Shown in pieces: positions 63,350-64,000 of a stretch of 64,000 nt of DNA. The translations under genes were made by a program, and so were the position numbers. Within the stretch, counting starts at the first letter, position 1. Each line of letters opens with the position of its first letter. The DNA lies in the NCBI RefSeq assembly GCF_000406945.1, contig NZ_KE136354.1, forward strand, positions 124,001 through 188,000, given 5' to 3'. The DNA comes from Enterococcus dispar ATCC 51266 (lineage in GTDB: Bacteria; Bacillota; Bacilli; Lactobacillales; Enterococcaceae). The notes under the pieces are model-generated. The model was not told where the DNA came from, ran no database searches, and was given only the letters and a program-made list of their open reading frames with translations.

Positions 63350-64000
63350 TCAGTCATTAAAACGTTGTGTCTTGTACCATTTTGTGCCATCCCGTTTAAA
63401 GATACGGTCCAACATGAGTGAAAAAAAGGCAACGACAGACACGCCTAAAAAGAGTTGGGAGTACGTAAAATAGGAGGCAACAGAATATAAAAAATTTTCC
63501 GTAGTTGCTTGACCGTATTGGCTTACTAAAGCGACATTAATCTGCAGCAAATAAATGGCAAACATTAAAGCCCAATTAACCAATAAAATAGCTGCAATTT
63601 GGCGATTTCCACCACCAAAAGTAAATGGTACAGGTAAATCTAGATGGAAAATATTGAGTAATGTCGTAATTAAGTTGGACCAAAAGATAATTGTCGAAAT
63701 GACAATGGCACAGTTAAACCAAAAGAATGTGTTGATATAGTAAAATATTTCCCATTTGATACGCCAATTACTCCGGTCAAATAGGTGCTTCAAATTCCCC
63801 GTAATAACTTCGTAATTTCCCTTTGCCCAACGTTTGCGTTGATTATAGTAAACGTTGATTGTTTCCGGTTCTTGTTGAAAGGCTTCAGATTGAGCAGCTA
63901 AGGCAATTAATTTTCCTTGTTCCATGATTTTAAAAGAAAGAGCGGTGTCTTCTGTTAAGGCACCATTATCCCAACCACCAATTTCTTTAACATAATTTTT
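63350..64000 (-). CDS. GT2-family membrane glycosyltransferase, C-terminal part
   Basis: The gene runs off the right edge; 216 residues of the C-terminal half are visible. The first visible residues KNYVKEIGGWDNGALTEDTA hold the acceptor-side TED motif, and QRKRWAKGN is the QxxRW motif of processive GT2 enzymes (BcsA, HasA, IcaA). Four or five membrane segments follow (WFNCAIVISTIIFWSNLIT; MFAIYLLQINVALVSQ and more). An ATG at 63925 is internal and is not the start. With GH8 downstream it suggests a cellulose- or glucan-like exopolysaccharide synthase. Confidence 0.9.
   Translation of the reverse strand, partial: KNYVKEIGGWDNGALTEDTALSFKIMEQGKLIALAAQSEAFQQEPETINVYYNQRKRWAKGNYEVITGNLKHLFDRSNWRIKWEIFYYINTFFWFNCAIVISTIIFWSNLITTLLNIFHLDLPVPFTFGGGNRQIAAILLVNWALMFAIYLLQINVALVSQYGQATTENFLYSVASYFTYSQLFLGVSVVAFFSLMLDRIFKRDGTKWYKTQRFND

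Overview
The window is low-GC Firmicutes DNA and most likely comes from an Enterococcus-like member of the Lactobacillales. The evidence is the GroEL sequence, the IreB-YqgF-DUF1292 trio, separate coaB and coaC genes beside an ECF S-component, the ydiF-type ABC-F gene next to rex, and strong Shine-Dalgarno sequences with several GTG/TTG starts. No tRNA, rRNA, CRISPR array, prophage or intact insertion sequence was seen. Everything here was read by eye; no database search was run.

Layout. 1-9 kb: the end of groES, groEL, a MerR/TipAS regulator with a 19-bp-spacer promoter, a DUF1827-like gene, pncB-nadE (NAD salvage), a probable small RNA, an LtaS-family enzyme, a TtcA-family tRNA thiolase and glycerate kinase. 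10-15.5 kb: a LysR/TDT-transporter pair, a small winged-helix-like protein, an orphan nrdI, acetyltransferase, LURP-one and HAD genes, and a possible structured RNA. 15.7-25.2 kb: housekeeping genes (ung, pta, tsaE, exonucleases, murB, and the CoA-biosynthesis set coaB-coaC plus a probable pantothenate ECF subunit). 25.4-29.3 kb: potABCD for polyamine uptake.

29.5-46.5 kb is the main accessory region, for glycan and sugar use. An ArsR-type regulator with a large C-terminal domain faces an operon of GH2 (broken by one in-frame stop), a lipoprotein binding protein, two Lpl-type permeases, a DUF624 protein, GH92 and a DUF4965 glutaminase-like protein. The operon has no ABC ATPase. Its enzymes have no export signals, so an imported glycan would be cut in the cytosol. 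Next to it is a PTS unit: a GH4 enzyme with the CDMP signature, a ChbG-type deacetylase, an RpiR regulator and an EIICBA permease. Good CcpA (cre) matches lie in the control regions of the GH2 operon, chbG/rpiR, the PTS gene and ald, which suggests joint carbon catabolite control.

47-64 kb: alanine dehydrogenase, a K+ channel, a C39-like peptidase and a five-gene operon behind a strong Zur-box match. That operon encodes cysteine-free S14, L32 and L33 paralogues, an unrecognised 125-residue protein and a 43-residue protein. It is followed by an ABC-F ATPase and Rex, a thioredoxin, a metal-associated permease pair (DUF318/TIGR03943) behind a possible attenuator, ireB-yqgF-DUF1292, a TetR/hydrolase pair, a DUF697 protein and, at the right edge, a GH8 enzyme plus the end of a GT2 synthase. 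The last two resemble a cellulose-like exopolysaccharide locus that continues outside the window.
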